DNA of 64,000 nt, taken from the NCBI RefSeq assembly GCF_003346865.1, contig NZ_QDKL01000001.1:372001-436000 (forward strand), in the 5' to 3' direction. Positions 43,278 through 52,923 of the stretch are shown here, piece after piece. Within the stretch, counting starts at the first letter, position 1. Every line of letters begins with the position of its first letter. Below the pieces are notes generated by a model that was not told the DNA's origin, ran no database searches, and was given only the letters and a program-made list of their open reading frames with translations. A program made the position numbers and the translations under genes. This DNA is from Halobacteriovorax vibrionivorans (GTDB lineage Bacteria; Bdellovibrionota; Bacteriovoracia; Bacteriovoracales; Bacteriovoracaceae).

Positions 43278-44030
43278 ATGTTCAAAAATCGCAAAGAAGC
43301 AGGCCAACTTTTAGGTGAAGAATTTAAAGAGAAGCTACTTGAATTTAAGAATGTAGCAATCATTGCACTTCCAAGAGGAGGTGTTCCCATCGCATTTGAA
43401 ATTGCGAAAATGCATAAGCTACCCTTAGATATTTTCTGTGTTAAGAAGGTAGGAGCGCCAAATAATGAAGAATTAGCACTTGGAGCAGTTACGGAAGAAG
43501 GTATTGGCTACCTTAATCAGAGGATAATTAACCATTTAAATATTGATGACTTACAACTTCATCGTCTAACAAAGCAGAAAAAAGAAGAAGTAAAAAAGCA
43601 AGCTCAAGAATTTCGAAATAGCAGGCCACCGATTGACCTATCAGGGAGAAGTATCTTTATCGTTGATGATGGAATAGCAACAGGTGCAACAATGAAGGCG
43701 GCCATAAAGTTTTTAAAGAAAGACCATAATATAAAAAATATTTTTGCAGTTGCACCAGTTAGTTCACGTCAGTCATATAATGAAATTATAGATTTAGTTG
43801 ATGATATTTTAGTCCTAGAGACACCACATAATTTTCTTTCAGTTGGTGAGTTCTATCTTGAATTTCCACAAGTTTCCAACAAAGAAGTTTGTGAGTATCT
43901 AGAGACATCAAATGAGCTAAGAAGACAGAAAGAAAAAAAAGAAAGTATACGTAGATTTGAAAATGAAGGTGGTGCTATTTATGAATCACAAGACTTTACG
44001 ATTAATAAAAAGCACTACCATTCAAAATAA
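43278..44030 (+). CDS. phosphoribosyltransferase family protein
   Basis: A 250-residue type I phosphoribosyltransferase-like protein. The PRPP-binding motif is IFIVDDGIATGATMKAA, with an N-terminal ALPRGGVPIAFEIA PPi loop. Such stand-alone proteins, often annotated as putative phosphoribosyltransferases, do not reveal their base. The C-terminal ~60 residues are charged and helical. AGGAAAG precedes the ATG. It follows the CBS gene directly and ends convergently with the CheR fusion gene. Confidence 0.85.
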   Translation: MFKNRKEAGQLLGEEFKEKLLEFKNVAIIALPRGGVPIAFEIAKMHKLPLDIFCVKKVGAPNNEELALGAVTEEGIGYLNQRIINHLNIDDLQLHRLTKQKKEEVKKQAQEFRNSRPPIDLSGRSIFIVDDGIATGATMKAAIKFLKKDHNIKNIFAVAPVSSRQSYNEIIDLVDDILVLETPHNFLSVGEFYLEFPQVSNKEVCEYLETSNELRRQKEKKESIRRFENEGGAIYESQDFTINKKHYHSK

Positions 44031-44037
44031 GAATTAA

Positions 44038-45891
44038 TTATTCATCATCTGCTAAATATTCAGTTCCAAGGTGAGCAAAACTCGTCCAAGGGAAAATATC
44101 TGAGACAACTTCTTTTATACTGTCGTTGATATCACCTGTATCTTCGATAAGAATTTGTGTCTCATTTAAATCAAAGAACGCATTCTCTACTGACTTTGAA
44201 ACGATTCCAAATACAGAGAGACTTTTCTTAAAGCTCTTTGTCTTAGAATTGATATCTTCAAAGTGTTCTTTAAAGTCACATATATAAACACTATTATTTT
44301 CAAGTTCAGTGCTTCCATCATAGACTTGAATATTAGGAACTGATTTAAATTCTTCGCTAATCATTTCTAAGAAATTACCGTTTCCTTCAAAGAAAAGAAA
44401 TACTGGAGGTTGATTACCACGAAGTTCATCAAGTGAAGCAATGATCTTTTTCTTATCACTGAAAGATCCAACAAAGAAGCGGGCCTTAGTTTCAGGATTC
44501 TTAATATCAAAGCTCTTTTGGAATGAACGATCTACTTTTGTTACAACTGGAGCTGCATTTAAGAAAGACATCTTAATCTTATTTTTAATTTCTTCTGCTC
44601 TTTCTTTTAAATTATTAAGTGCTGGTTTCTCAACAAAGTCACATGCACCGTTATTAAGAGTTTCTTGAGCATAACGAGTATCCTCACGTGAAGCACTAGA
44701 AACCACAACAACATTTGGGTGGCCAGAGCGATAGTTCTTCTTCAAATATTCAACACCATCCATCTCAGGCATATGAATATCAAGAGTCATGGCATCGACC
44801 TTATTATTCTTTAAGAACTCTTGTGCTTCTAGACCATTCATTGCTGTTCCAACAAGTTCAAAGTCATCATCTTTTTCAAATATTTTTGAAAGTAGCTTAA
44901 CAACTGAAGAACTGTCATCAACAACAAGCATTCTAATAGGCTTAGGAATGATTGGTGTTTTTGCAATTGGTGAAGTTCTAGGTACCGTCTTATCTTTAAC
45001 GATAGATAGTGGTCTAGGTTTTTCAACAACTTTCTCTTCAGGATCAAGACAATAAACACTTGGCGCCATTGTTTGAAACTCTAATTTTGTATGTTTTAAA
45101 GATTCACTAATACCAGTTATAAATAGAGCATTCTTGTGTAAAAACTTTGAGAAATTATTTACAATCTTTTCAATGGAAGTTTGGTCAAAGTAGATAAATA
45201 CATTTCGACAAAATACGATATCGAATTTCTTTCCACCAATAAACTTTTCTGGTGCAAGAAGATTCATCACACCAAAGCTACAATTTTCTTTAATATGAGA
45301 ATTAACTTTTGCAAACTTAGAGATCTCTCCAGACCCTCTCATCCAATTCCCTGTTAAGTAGACAGTAGGAATCGATTTAATTTCACGGTAACGATAAACA
45401 CCATTTTGAGCAATCTTAACACTCTCTGGATCAATATCTGTTCCAACGATTTCATATTTCATACCGGGATAATTCTTTAAGTGATGATTAAAGAACATGG
45501 CCAGTGAATAAACCTCTTGTCCACGACTACATGCTGCTGATAGAACACGTATCGTGCTATCTCCCCTCTTTTTCGCATTGGCTACAATGGAATCAAGATT
45601 TGTAAGGAGATATTCAAAATGAGTAAATTCTCTAAAAAAATATGTATGGTGAGTCGTAAGCATTGAGATAAGTTGCGAAGACTCTTTATTATAGTTCTTA
45701 GTTAAATATTCATAATAAGATTCTGGAGTATGAGTACCTAAGGTCATCATGCGCTTTTTTAAACGACTCATAACCATAGATTGTTGCGCTGGCCCTAGTA
45801 TATTCCCACTTTCTTTTGAAACAATTTCAGATACATAATTTGCTAAACTGATGATATCCCAATCATTTCCCTTCTTAAACGCTTCACTCAC
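44038..45891 (-). CDS. CheR-REC fusion with degenerate CheB-like C-terminus
   Basis: A 617-residue chemotaxis-type protein. An N-terminal CheR methyltransferase (about 10-285) has HTYFFRE, VLSAACSRGQEVYSLAM, GTDIDPESVKIAQ and DIVFCRNVFIYFD. A receiver domain (about 318-435) has the acidic pair VVDDSS and the phospho-Asp at about 369 in LDIHMPEMDG. The remaining ~160 residues follow the CheB plan (FFVGSFSDKKKIIASLDEL where CheB has GASTGG), but the catalytic Ser and His are missing. It should methylate receptors and receive phosphorylation, but probably cannot demethylate. The GTG start has GGAG 7 nt upstream. No other che gene adjoins it. Confidence 0.88.
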   Translation of the reverse strand: MSEAFKKGNDWDIISLANYVSEIVSKESGNILGPAQQSMVMSRLKKRMMTLGTHTPESYYEYLTKNYNKESSQLISMLTTHHTYFFREFTHFEYLLTNLDSIVANAKKRGDSTIRVLSAACSRGQEVYSLAMFFNHHLKNYPGMKYEIVGTDIDPESVKIAQNGVYRYREIKSIPTVYLTGNWMRGSGEISKFAKVNSHIKENCSFGVMNLLAPEKFIGGKKFDIVFCRNVFIYFDQTSIEKIVNNFSKFLHKNALFITGISESLKHTKLEFQTMAPSVYCLDPEEKVVEKPRPLSIVKDKTVPRTSPIAKTPIIPKPIRMLVVDDSSSVVKLLSKIFEKDDDFELVGTAMNGLEAQEFLKNNKVDAMTLDIHMPEMDGVEYLKKNYRSGHPNVVVVSSASREDTRYAQETLNNGACDFVEKPALNNLKERAEEIKNKIKMSFLNAAPVVTKVDRSFQKSFDIKNPETKARFFVGSFSDKKKIIASLDELRGNQPPVFLFFEGNGNFLEMISEEFKSVPNIQVYDGSTELENNSVYICDFKEHFEDINSKTKSFKKSLSVFGIVSKSVENAFFDLNETQILIEDTGDINDSIKEVVSDIFPWTSFAHLGTEYLADDE

Positions 45892-46077
45892 AGATGCACT
45901 CCAAATAAAAAACTAACTCGACATTAAGTTCCTTAACTTTTCGACATCTTTATAAAAAACTTTACTGTAATTACGACAACTTATGCATATTTTTTTGACT
46001 CTAAATAAATAGAAATGAATTCTTCAAGTAAGGCTTTGAAATCTTGTATGCAGCCAATAAAAAATATCTCGAGTTTT

Positions 46078-46710
46078 TTACACTAACTTATCTGATGAAA
46101 TAATTTTTACGCCTAATTGGTCACTTAAAGCGGATTCTAGCATTGTCTGAGCAATCCTCTTGGCCGGATTTAGACGTAACCTCTTAGGCAGTAGTGGACC
46201 TAAAATTTTTAAAAAGCTCTTGGCAATCTCTTCTGCAAAACGAAATTCATCCCTTTGGCCACCAATAAGCCCCGGTCTGACAATTGTTAAGGCATCAAAA
46301 TTTAAAGACTGAAGTCCTTCTTCCACTAGCCCTTTAATTTTATTATAAAAAACAAACGAATCGCTATTGGCCCCCATTGCTGAATTTAATACGTAAGACT
46401 TAGCGGCGCATTCTTTTGCAAGCTTTCCAAAAGTCAGGGGATACTCGAGATCAACTCTTCTAAATGCAGCTTTCGATCCAGCTTTTTTAATTGTAGTCCC
46501 CAAGGCGCAGATAACAACATCACATTTCCAAGAGCATACTTCTTCTTTTGTAATTTCATCAAAGTTAATTATCGGTGCAAAAAGCTTTGGATGTGCATCT
46601 ATATTTTTACGTACAGGTGCAATAACTTTTTCTACACGATCATCACTTAAGGCCATCGACAAGATATGACTTCCAACAAGTCCTGTAGCACCTAGAATTA
46701 AAACTTTCAT
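46078..46710 (-). CDS. NAD(P)-binding epimerase-like protein (TIP30/YbjT-type)
   Basis: A 210-residue atypical short-chain dehydrogenase/epimerase. The nucleotide-binding motif is MKVLILGATGLVGSHIL, followed by VICALGTTIKKAGS and, in place of the usual YxxxK, FYNKIKGLVEE. RPGLIGGQR follows. Cytosolic oxidoreductase or chaperone-like roles are known in the family; the substrate is unknown. The ATG at 46710 has GAGG 4 nt upstream; an in-frame ATG lies five codons earlier. Confidence 0.85.
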   Translation of the reverse strand: MKVLILGATGLVGSHILSMALSDDRVEKVIAPVRKNIDAHPKLFAPIINFDEITKEEVCSWKCDVVICALGTTIKKAGSKAAFRRVDLEYPLTFGKLAKECAAKSYVLNSAMGANSDSFVFYNKIKGLVEEGLQSLNFDALTIVRPGLIGGQRDEFRFAEEIAKSFLKILGPLLPKRLRLNPAKRIAQTMLESALSDQLGVKIISSDKLV

Positions 46711-46781
46711 ATGACCTCGTATCAAATATTAACTAAATATATAATTTCAATTTATCCTATATTTTTCTACAATCAAGCCAA

Positions 46782-47972
46782 ATGGTAAAACTTAAGCGAT
46801 CTTTAAATACCTTTCAGGTAACAATGTATGGAATTGGTACAATTCTTGGTGCTGGTATTTATGCCTTAATTGGAAAGATTTCAGCAACAGCAGGAATGAT
46901 GGCACCACTGTCGTTTATAGTTTCGGCAATTTTAGCAAGTATGACTGCTTACTCTTATACTCAATTAGTTAAATTATTTCCCAAAAGTGCAGGAGAGGCC
47001 GAGTATATCTTTCAAGGATTTCATAGCGTGTTGCTTTCAAATATTGTTGGCTGGCTTGTTGCCTTTACTGGTGTCGTCAGTGCATCAACACTAATAAAAG
47101 GGTTTGTCGGCTATTTTCAAACATTTATTCATTGGACAGATTTTTCAGTCGTTTTTCTAATTATTATCTTAGTTACTGCACTGGCCATAAAAGGAATAAA
47201 AGAATCCATTAACATCGTTATCTTCTTCACTATAATTGAGATTGTTGGCCTTATTTTAATATGTGGGAGTGCATGGCAAGACCTCTCGGCCAATGAATTC
47301 ATGCTTCCTGCATTATTACAGAACTTTTCGTGGTCCCAATTTCCAATGATTATATCAGGCGCATTCTTGGCCTTTTATGCATATATCGGATTTGAAGATA
47401 TGGTAAACCTTGCAGAAGAAACAAATCTTCCTGGCCCAACTATAAGTCGCTCTATTTATATAGCAGTTCTTGTATCGACGATCTTATATGTTTTTGTAGC
47501 CTTAGTTGCAATTGCAAGTATTCCCTTAGAAGAGCTCAATCAAAGTAAAGCGCCCCTTAAAGATATGTACGTCCATCACGGAGGCAATGCCCTTGTCATC
47601 AGTGCCATTGGTATCTTTGCAATCTTTAACGGAATCATTGCTCAAGTGATAATGGCCTCTCGAATTCTTTATGGCCTTAGACACCCATTAAAATGGATGA
47701 ATTTTTTATCAGTAATTAATAAAAAAACACAGACACCAATTAATGCAACTATTGTCGTTGCAATAATTATTTCACTCTTAGTAAGTCTCTTTCCTATAAA
47801 GACACTTGCTGCATCCACTAGCTTCATCATTCTAATCGTTTTTACCTTCATCAATCTTTCACTTGTTTCCTATCGTATTAAAAACCGTGAAATCCAATTT
47901 AGGTACTTAACCATTCCTATTATTGCCAGTATATCAAATATCGTCTTTCTAGCTTTTACTGCTCTCTACTAA
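46782..47972 (+). CDS. APC-superfamily amino acid permease
   Basis: A 396-residue inner-membrane transporter with about eleven membrane segments. The first helix contains GIGTILGAGIYALIG, the substrate-binding unwound region of the APC superfamily. GEAEYIFQGF and AFYAYIGFEDMVNLAEE are further family marks. It is somewhat shorter than the usual ~450 residues, lacking the last helix or so. Likely substrate is an amino acid. It has no strong ribosome binding site and stands between divergent and downstream genes of unrelated function. Confidence 0.88.
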   Translation: MVKLKRSLNTFQVTMYGIGTILGAGIYALIGKISATAGMMAPLSFIVSAILASMTAYSYTQLVKLFPKSAGEAEYIFQGFHSVLLSNIVGWLVAFTGVVSASTLIKGFVGYFQTFIHWTDFSVVFLIIILVTALAIKGIKESINIVIFFTIIEIVGLILICGSAWQDLSANEFMLPALLQNFSWSQFPMIISGAFLAFYAYIGFEDMVNLAEETNLPGPTISRSIYIAVLVSTILYVFVALVAIASIPLEELNQSKAPLKDMYVHHGGNALVISAIGIFAIFNGIIAQVIMASRILYGLRHPLKWMNFLSVINKKTQTPINATIVVAIIISLLVSLFPIKTLAASTSFIILIVFTFINLSLVSYRIKNREIQFRYLTIPIIASISNIVFLAFTALY

Positions 47973-48038
47973 TTTACATTCAACAACCATTATTATTTAA
48001 TAAATAGATATTTCATATACCAATACGAGGCATCAGCA

Positions 48039-50867
48039 ATGAAACTTAAAGTTTTACTTATTCTTCTTTTCTTATCGTTAAATACAAATGCGCAATATTC
48101 ATTCACAGAGTCACAAAGTACTCCAATGAATTGGAAATCTATTGAAAATGATTTTGCCCAAGTTATTTATCCAGAAAACTATAAGGATCGAGCAATCTAC
48201 ATGGCCAATCTAATAGAGCATTATTCAAAATATGTTGGACTTTCTTATGGTGTAAAAAAGCCTGAACAAGTGGCCTTGATATATCGACCAGAGATGGCCA
48301 ATCCAAATGGGTTTGTTACTCTTGCTCCACGACGTACTGAATGGTTTGACTCGGCACAATTTTCAAGTCGTCTTAGTTCTTTAGAATGGCACGAAATGCT
48401 TTCAATTCATGAATATCGTCACGTTATTCAACAAGATATTTTCAATAAGAAAACAGTGAAGTTTTTTGATATTCTTATGGGAGATACTGGACAACAGGTT
48501 CTTTCATTTCTTGCAAAGAAGCCTTGGTATATGGAAGGCGATGCCGTCTATACAGAGACTAAGTATACACCAGCAGGTCGAGGACGCTCTCCTCGCTTTA
48601 TGGCAAGACTTAAAGCGCTTCTTCTTAAAGGCGAGACTCCAACTTATGATCAATTTGTCGGTGGTTCCTACAATGATCAACTTGTTAACTGGTATATCTA
48701 TGGATATGTACTGGTTTCTTATGGGTATAAGAAATATGGTGATCAATTCTGGAATGTTGTAATGAATAATGTTACAGCAAGGCCTTATCCAAATGGAATA
48801 GTGGGAGCTATAGAAAATTCCTCAGGAGTGGATTTTTATGATTTCTACTATGCTGCCTTTGATGATCTAAGAAAAGAATGGATTGGAGATAAATTTAATA
48901 ATCTTCCTATTTCTGAATACAATGTAAAAACAAATCAATATAAGAATGGAGCTAACCTTTTCTACGTTGAGTACGACTTAGATAACCATTACCGTCTTAT
49001 AAAAGAATCAAAAGATGAAAAGGAAGTTCTAACAGATATTGCTTATAGTGAAGACTTCACAAGACTTAGCTACAGTAAAGATTATGCAATTCAATCACAA
49101 TTCTTACCTCATTGGAGATATGGTTTTAAAAGTTACTCTGACCTATCACTTATAAGCCTTAAAGATGGAGATATAAAGTATATAACATCAGGTGAAAGAT
49201 TATATAATCCACATTTCAACAAAGATGGCTCGAAAATTACAGCTATAAACTTTGATAAAAATGGAAAATGGATTATCCAAGAATTAAATTTAGAAGGTGC
49301 GAAACTTAGGTCTATCACAAATTCAAAATATGATTTCTTAGAAGCAATAAATCTCAATAATAATGAAGTTATCGCCATTGCGACAAGAGATGGAAAAGGT
49401 AAGACAATTGTTAAAGCAAACTATTCAAATAATCGAGTTCTAGAATTAGTTCCACCTACATATAACAATCTCTATGCGTTAAATTATGATGGTAACAACT
49501 CTGTTCTTTTTGAAGCTCAATATAAAGGAAAAATTGAAGTTTTCAAATTAAACACAACGTCAAAATCGCTTGAGAAATGTACTGACTCAAATATTGCTTC
49601 ATACTCGCCAACCTTTTCAAATAGTAATTTTTATTTTACTGAACAAACAATTAACGGAAAGAGAATAAAAAGCAGCTCTCTTAATTCATGTCGAAGTCTT
49701 GGAATCAATTCTCTAGTTAATCGCAGTCAGTATTTTGCAAAGAATGACCCAAGTGACAGCTATAACAACTTTGAACTAATTGACATTAAAGATAGAAAAG
49801 AGATTCAAACAAAGAACTCAAATAATTATACAGAAGAAGATTATAGCGGGTTTGATTGGAGGTCTGCGACACCTCATTCTTGGAGCTTCTTTGTTGGTAA
49901 TGGTTACGGCCTTAGCCTCTATGCAGATAATTATCTTAGAGACTTTAGCTGGAATGTAAATTTAGGTTATGAAGCTTCAGAAAACTCTCCCTATTCATCA
50001 GCTATAGTCTATTATAAAAGGTACTGGCCAATTCTAAGTGCAACCGTTGATCTTAGAGAGAGAATGGTAAGTCAACTTGCAAGTGATTCTGATGACTATG
50101 GATGGGATGAAGTTGCTTATGGTATAAAAGTCGAATTACCATTCGTACAAAAACATAATCTTTATAATTTAAATTTGAGTTTAAGCTATCAAGCTGAACA
50201 AGTCATGACTGATGAATATATCCAATACGACACTAAAGTTTCTGGTGAAGCGGATTTTATCAGACAATCAACAACACTATCATTAAGTCTATATAAGGAC
50301 TTTACCACTCGTTCAATTATTTCACCTTGGAGCTTTTCACTTCTTGGAATATACCAAGATGCTTCAACAAATGATGAAACAGGACTAGAAGATGACTATC
50401 GCTGGTTTGGATCGTTTTCAATAACAACACCAGGGCTTTTTACAAATAATGGAATTAAGATATCGGTAGTTGGTGAAGAATATGGTGATGGTGACAACTA
50501 TCGCTTCCAACCATCTTCAAATGAATTTATGGGTTATGCATACTCTCGCGGATATGATTATTTTGCGTCTAAGAAGTATTTAAAATCGAGTGCAAATTAT
50601 CTCTTTCCACTCTTCTATCCTGATTATAATATTGCGGCGCTAATTTATTTCAAGAGAATTTATATGAATCTCTATTATGATATCACTAAGGCCAAGTTAT
50701 CAGATACAAGAAAGAGTATACAATTAAGTAGTTATGGAGCTGAGCTCGTCTTTAATACAAATATCTTAAGGGCATTACCTGTGGACTTTGGGGTGAGATA
50801 TATTCATAAGTATGAAACACAAGAAAATGAATACGAAGGTTACTTAGGAACAAGTTTAGCTTTCTAA
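48039..50867 (+). CDS. secreted HExxH metalloprotease with propeller-like middle and predicted outer-membrane barrel
   Basis: A 942-residue exported protein. After a signal peptide (to about residue 19) comes a peptidase-MA-like domain with HEYRH at 124-128 and a distal Glu in YMEGDAVYTE (Glu166), the gluzincin zinc set. A middle region (about 300-590) has repeated beta phrases like those of TolB/propeller proteins (LISLKDGDIKYITSG, NPHFNKDGSKITAINF). The last ~330 residues are alternating aromatic beta strands ending in LGTSLAF, with a terminal Phe typical of outer-membrane barrels. GAGG precedes the ATG. It is likely anchored in the outer membrane with its protease periplasmic. Confidence 0.8.
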   Translation: MKLKVLLILLFLSLNTNAQYSFTESQSTPMNWKSIENDFAQVIYPENYKDRAIYMANLIEHYSKYVGLSYGVKKPEQVALIYRPEMANPNGFVTLAPRRTEWFDSAQFSSRLSSLEWHEMLSIHEYRHVIQQDIFNKKTVKFFDILMGDTGQQVLSFLAKKPWYMEGDAVYTETKYTPAGRGRSPRFMARLKALLLKGETPTYDQFVGGSYNDQLVNWYIYGYVLVSYGYKKYGDQFWNVVMNNVTARPYPNGIVGAIENSSGVDFYDFYYAAFDDLRKEWIGDKFNNLPISEYNVKTNQYKNGANLFYVEYDLDNHYRLIKESKDEKEVLTDIAYSEDFTRLSYSKDYAIQSQFLPHWRYGFKSYSDLSLISLKDGDIKYITSGERLYNPHFNKDGSKITAINFDKNGKWIIQELNLEGAKLRSITNSKYDFLEAINLNNNEVIAIATRDGKGKTIVKANYSNNRVLELVPPTYNNLYALNYDGNNSVLFEAQYKGKIEVFKLNTTSKSLEKCTDSNIASYSPTFSNSNFYFTEQTINGKRIKSSSLNSCRSLGINSLVNRSQYFAKNDPSDSYNNFELIDIKDRKEIQTKNSNNYTEEDYSGFDWRSATPHSWSFFVGNGYGLSLYADNYLRDFSWNVNLGYEASENSPYSSAIVYYKRYWPILSATVDLRERMVSQLASDSDDYGWDEVAYGIKVELPFVQKHNLYNLNLSLSYQAEQVMTDEYIQYDTKVSGEADFIRQSTTLSLSLYKDFTTRSIISPWSFSLLGIYQDASTNDETGLEDDYRWFGSFSITTPGLFTNNGIKISVVGEEYGDGDNYRFQPSSNEFMGYAYSRGYDYFASKKYLKSSANYLFPLFYPDYNIAALIYFKRIYMNLYYDITKAKLSDTRKSIQLSSYGAELVFNTNILRALPVDFGVRYIHKYETQENEYEGYLGTSLAF

Positions 50868-50870
50868 TAA

Positions 50871-50896
50871 AAAAGGCCCTCTATCGAGGGCCCTTT
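50871..50896 (+). terminator. terminator between the barrel protease and M48 genes
   Basis: GGCCCTC (50875-50881) pairs with GAGGGCC (50886-50892), preceded by an A-run and followed by CTTT. It starts 8 bp after one stop and ends just before the convergent stop at 50900, so it can serve both genes. Confidence 0.75.
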
Positions 50897-50899
50897 AAT

Positions 50900-52276
50900 C
50901 TAATCTTCTTTTTCTAATTTAAATTTCTTTCTAACTGAGCTCTTGATACTTTCTTCAACTAAACCACCCATCTGGGCCATCACTCTCATAGCGATATAGT
51001 AAGGCATTGGCTCAATTTCATTCATTGTTTCCTTAGCTGCAAGGTAATCTTCTGAAGTTACAACAGCATCTCTTGAATAAGGAATATAATTAAAAACAAG
51101 CTCTTCAATTTTTTCAACACGAGTTGAAGGTCTTGGATGCGTTGAAACAAGTAACTCTAACCAAGACTCTTGACGATCACCCATTGCTGCAAAAAACTTT
51201 GATAGGCCATATGGTGAATAACCAGCCTCGTGAGCGTATTGTACACCAATTTTATCCGCTTCAAGCTCTTGAAGACGACTAAATCCCATAAGTGGAATTT
51301 CTTCTAATTTATCATAGATATAATAAGCTGCTGCTGCACCAAAGATATTAAACTGTGCCCATACAAGTCCAGCTCCAACATACTTTGTAGCAATATTTTT
51401 TAAGTTTCTTGAAACAGATTCTGTTCCGTGACGTTCAGTAACGTGGGCCCACTCATGTCCAAGAACACCGGCTAGCTCAGCTTCTGTTTCGAGTGCTTCA
51501 ATTAGACCTCTAAATACAAATACATATCCACCAGGTAGAGCAAATGCATTCTCAATTGGTGCATTGATGAAGTAGACCTTAGGTTCAAGATCAGGCATAT
51601 CTGAGGCTTTTGCAATTTTAGTAAGCATCTTCTGTAAATACTCCGCCATTTCTCCGTCTTTATAAACATAACCTGAAAATTGGCTACGGATTGCATAACT
51701 GGCCTCTAGACCCATATCTTTATCTGAATCGAATTTAAAGAAGTTACGTCCAAAACCATTATGTAGTCTCCCCTTCTCTCCAATACGATTGTGGTTCTTA
51801 TATTTTCCTACAAACTTACATGAAGCTAAACTTTTAAACTTAGACATATCAATTGTTAATTCACTACCATCAACTTTGAAATCAACAGTATTAGAGCAAT
51901 TAGTAAGTTTGAATTTTTCACCTTGAAGCTTAACACTTCCTTCTCTTCTTAAATCAACAGTTCCTTTTTCAGAGTTATAACCTCTTACCTCGAACTTCAT
52001 ATTGATTTCTGTAGCAGGTAGCTTGTTTACACTATTTGCATAGAAAGCTTCTGCATGAGTGTAATCTAGATCCATTGAAAGATTACGTGGATAAGTTCCT
52101 TTGATTTCAAATGTTTCACCAGATGATCCATTGAAATTTAATTTTTGACTATTAACCTTGATCTCACCACTAAGTGCATCAGAGTCAAGAGAGTGTACAA
52201 CCTTAACCGTTGTTATCTTCTCTGCATTACACGATACGAGTAACGCAAGAACCGCTAGCATACCTATATTCTTCAT
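50900..52276 (-). CDS. M48-family metalloprotease lipoprotein
   Basis: A 458-residue lipoprotein. The lipobox LVSC places the lipidated Cys at 16. Residues about 20-160 form a beta-rich domain, followed by an M48 protease with HEWAH (His274, Glu275, His278) and the third-ligand region ELEADKIGVQY. The family includes BepA and LoiP, periplasmic proteases that monitor outer-membrane protein assembly. The extra N-terminal beta domain is unusual for BepA, and no TPR region is evident. GGAG lies 6 nt before the ATG. It converges with the barrel-protease gene. Confidence 0.88.
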   Translation of the reverse strand: MKNIGMLAVLALLVSCNAEKITTVKVVHSLDSDALSGEIKVNSQKLNFNGSSGETFEIKGTYPRNLSMDLDYTHAEAFYANSVNKLPATEINMKFEVRGYNSEKGTVDLRREGSVKLQGEKFKLTNCSNTVDFKVDGSELTIDMSKFKSLASCKFVGKYKNHNRIGEKGRLHNGFGRNFFKFDSDKDMGLEASYAIRSQFSGYVYKDGEMAEYLQKMLTKIAKASDMPDLEPKVYFINAPIENAFALPGGYVFVFRGLIEALETEAELAGVLGHEWAHVTERHGTESVSRNLKNIATKYVGAGLVWAQFNIFGAAAAYYIYDKLEEIPLMGFSRLQELEADKIGVQYAHEAGYSPYGLSKFFAAMGDRQESWLELLVSTHPRPSTRVEKIEELVFNYIPYSRDAVVTSEDYLAAKETMNEIEPMPYYIAMRVMAQMGGLVEESIKSSVRKKFKLEKED

Positions 52277-52443
52277 ACCTATCTCCTAATGTTTGGAGTA
52301 TCAGTATCAATCTTTAAGAAGTTATGCCATTGAAGTGTAAATAAGATAGGAATAAAAGAGGCAATCATGACTCTATGGACTCATAAAGCCTCTTAAGATG
52401 GTATAATTTACAAGGTTTTCCGTACATAAAATAGGAAATAAGA

Positions 52444-52923
52444 ATGAGAAATCGACAAGAGAGCACTAAGTTTAACATATTGAAATTACTACTAGTTATT
52501 TGTATAACTCTCCCAAGCTTTGGAGATGAGATTAAGAGCTTTTTGGATGTGGCCAAGAAGCATGTTGGAGAATATGAAGTCATCAAATCAAATAGTCGAT
52601 TCTGTGACTCAGGTACTCTCGCTTTTCTAAATTCTAGTAAACCTAAAGATGGCCTTAGAATTGGACAGACAATTTTCTTTGGCCCATTTTCAAAAGAAAA
52701 ACAAATTGAGAAGACTTCTGACGGTTGCAAGTCGACATCTCGTTATAAGTTTGAAAATAACAAGGTAACTCAATTTTCTGAAATCATAGAATGTCCTAAA
52801 AATTTTAAAAAGCTTGAAGCCAAAAGTACTCAGGTATTAAGTTTTAGTGATGAGCAAGTCTCTTATCATTCAGTCGAGAGTAAGATCAAGTGTATATTTA
52901 AACGCAAAAAGGGAGGTAACTAA
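52444..52923 (+). CDS. exported protein of unknown function
   Basis: A 159-residue protein with a signal peptide ending near LPSFG and four cysteines (RFCDSG, DGCKST, IECPKN, IKCIFK), suggesting disulfides. The beta-rich mature part (RIGQTIFFGPFSKEKQIEK) resembles small calycin-like exported domains, but no family is recognised. AGGAAA precedes the ATG. Its stop TAA overlaps the next start by one base, coupling it to the lysozyme-like gene. Confidence 0.65.
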   Translation: MRNRQESTKFNILKLLLVICITLPSFGDEIKSFLDVAKKHVGEYEVIKSNSRFCDSGTLAFLNSSKPKDGLRIGQTIFFGPFSKEKQIEKTSDGCKSTSRYKFENNKVTQFSEIIECPKNFKKLEAKSTQVLSFSDEQVSYHSVESKIKCIFKRKKGGN

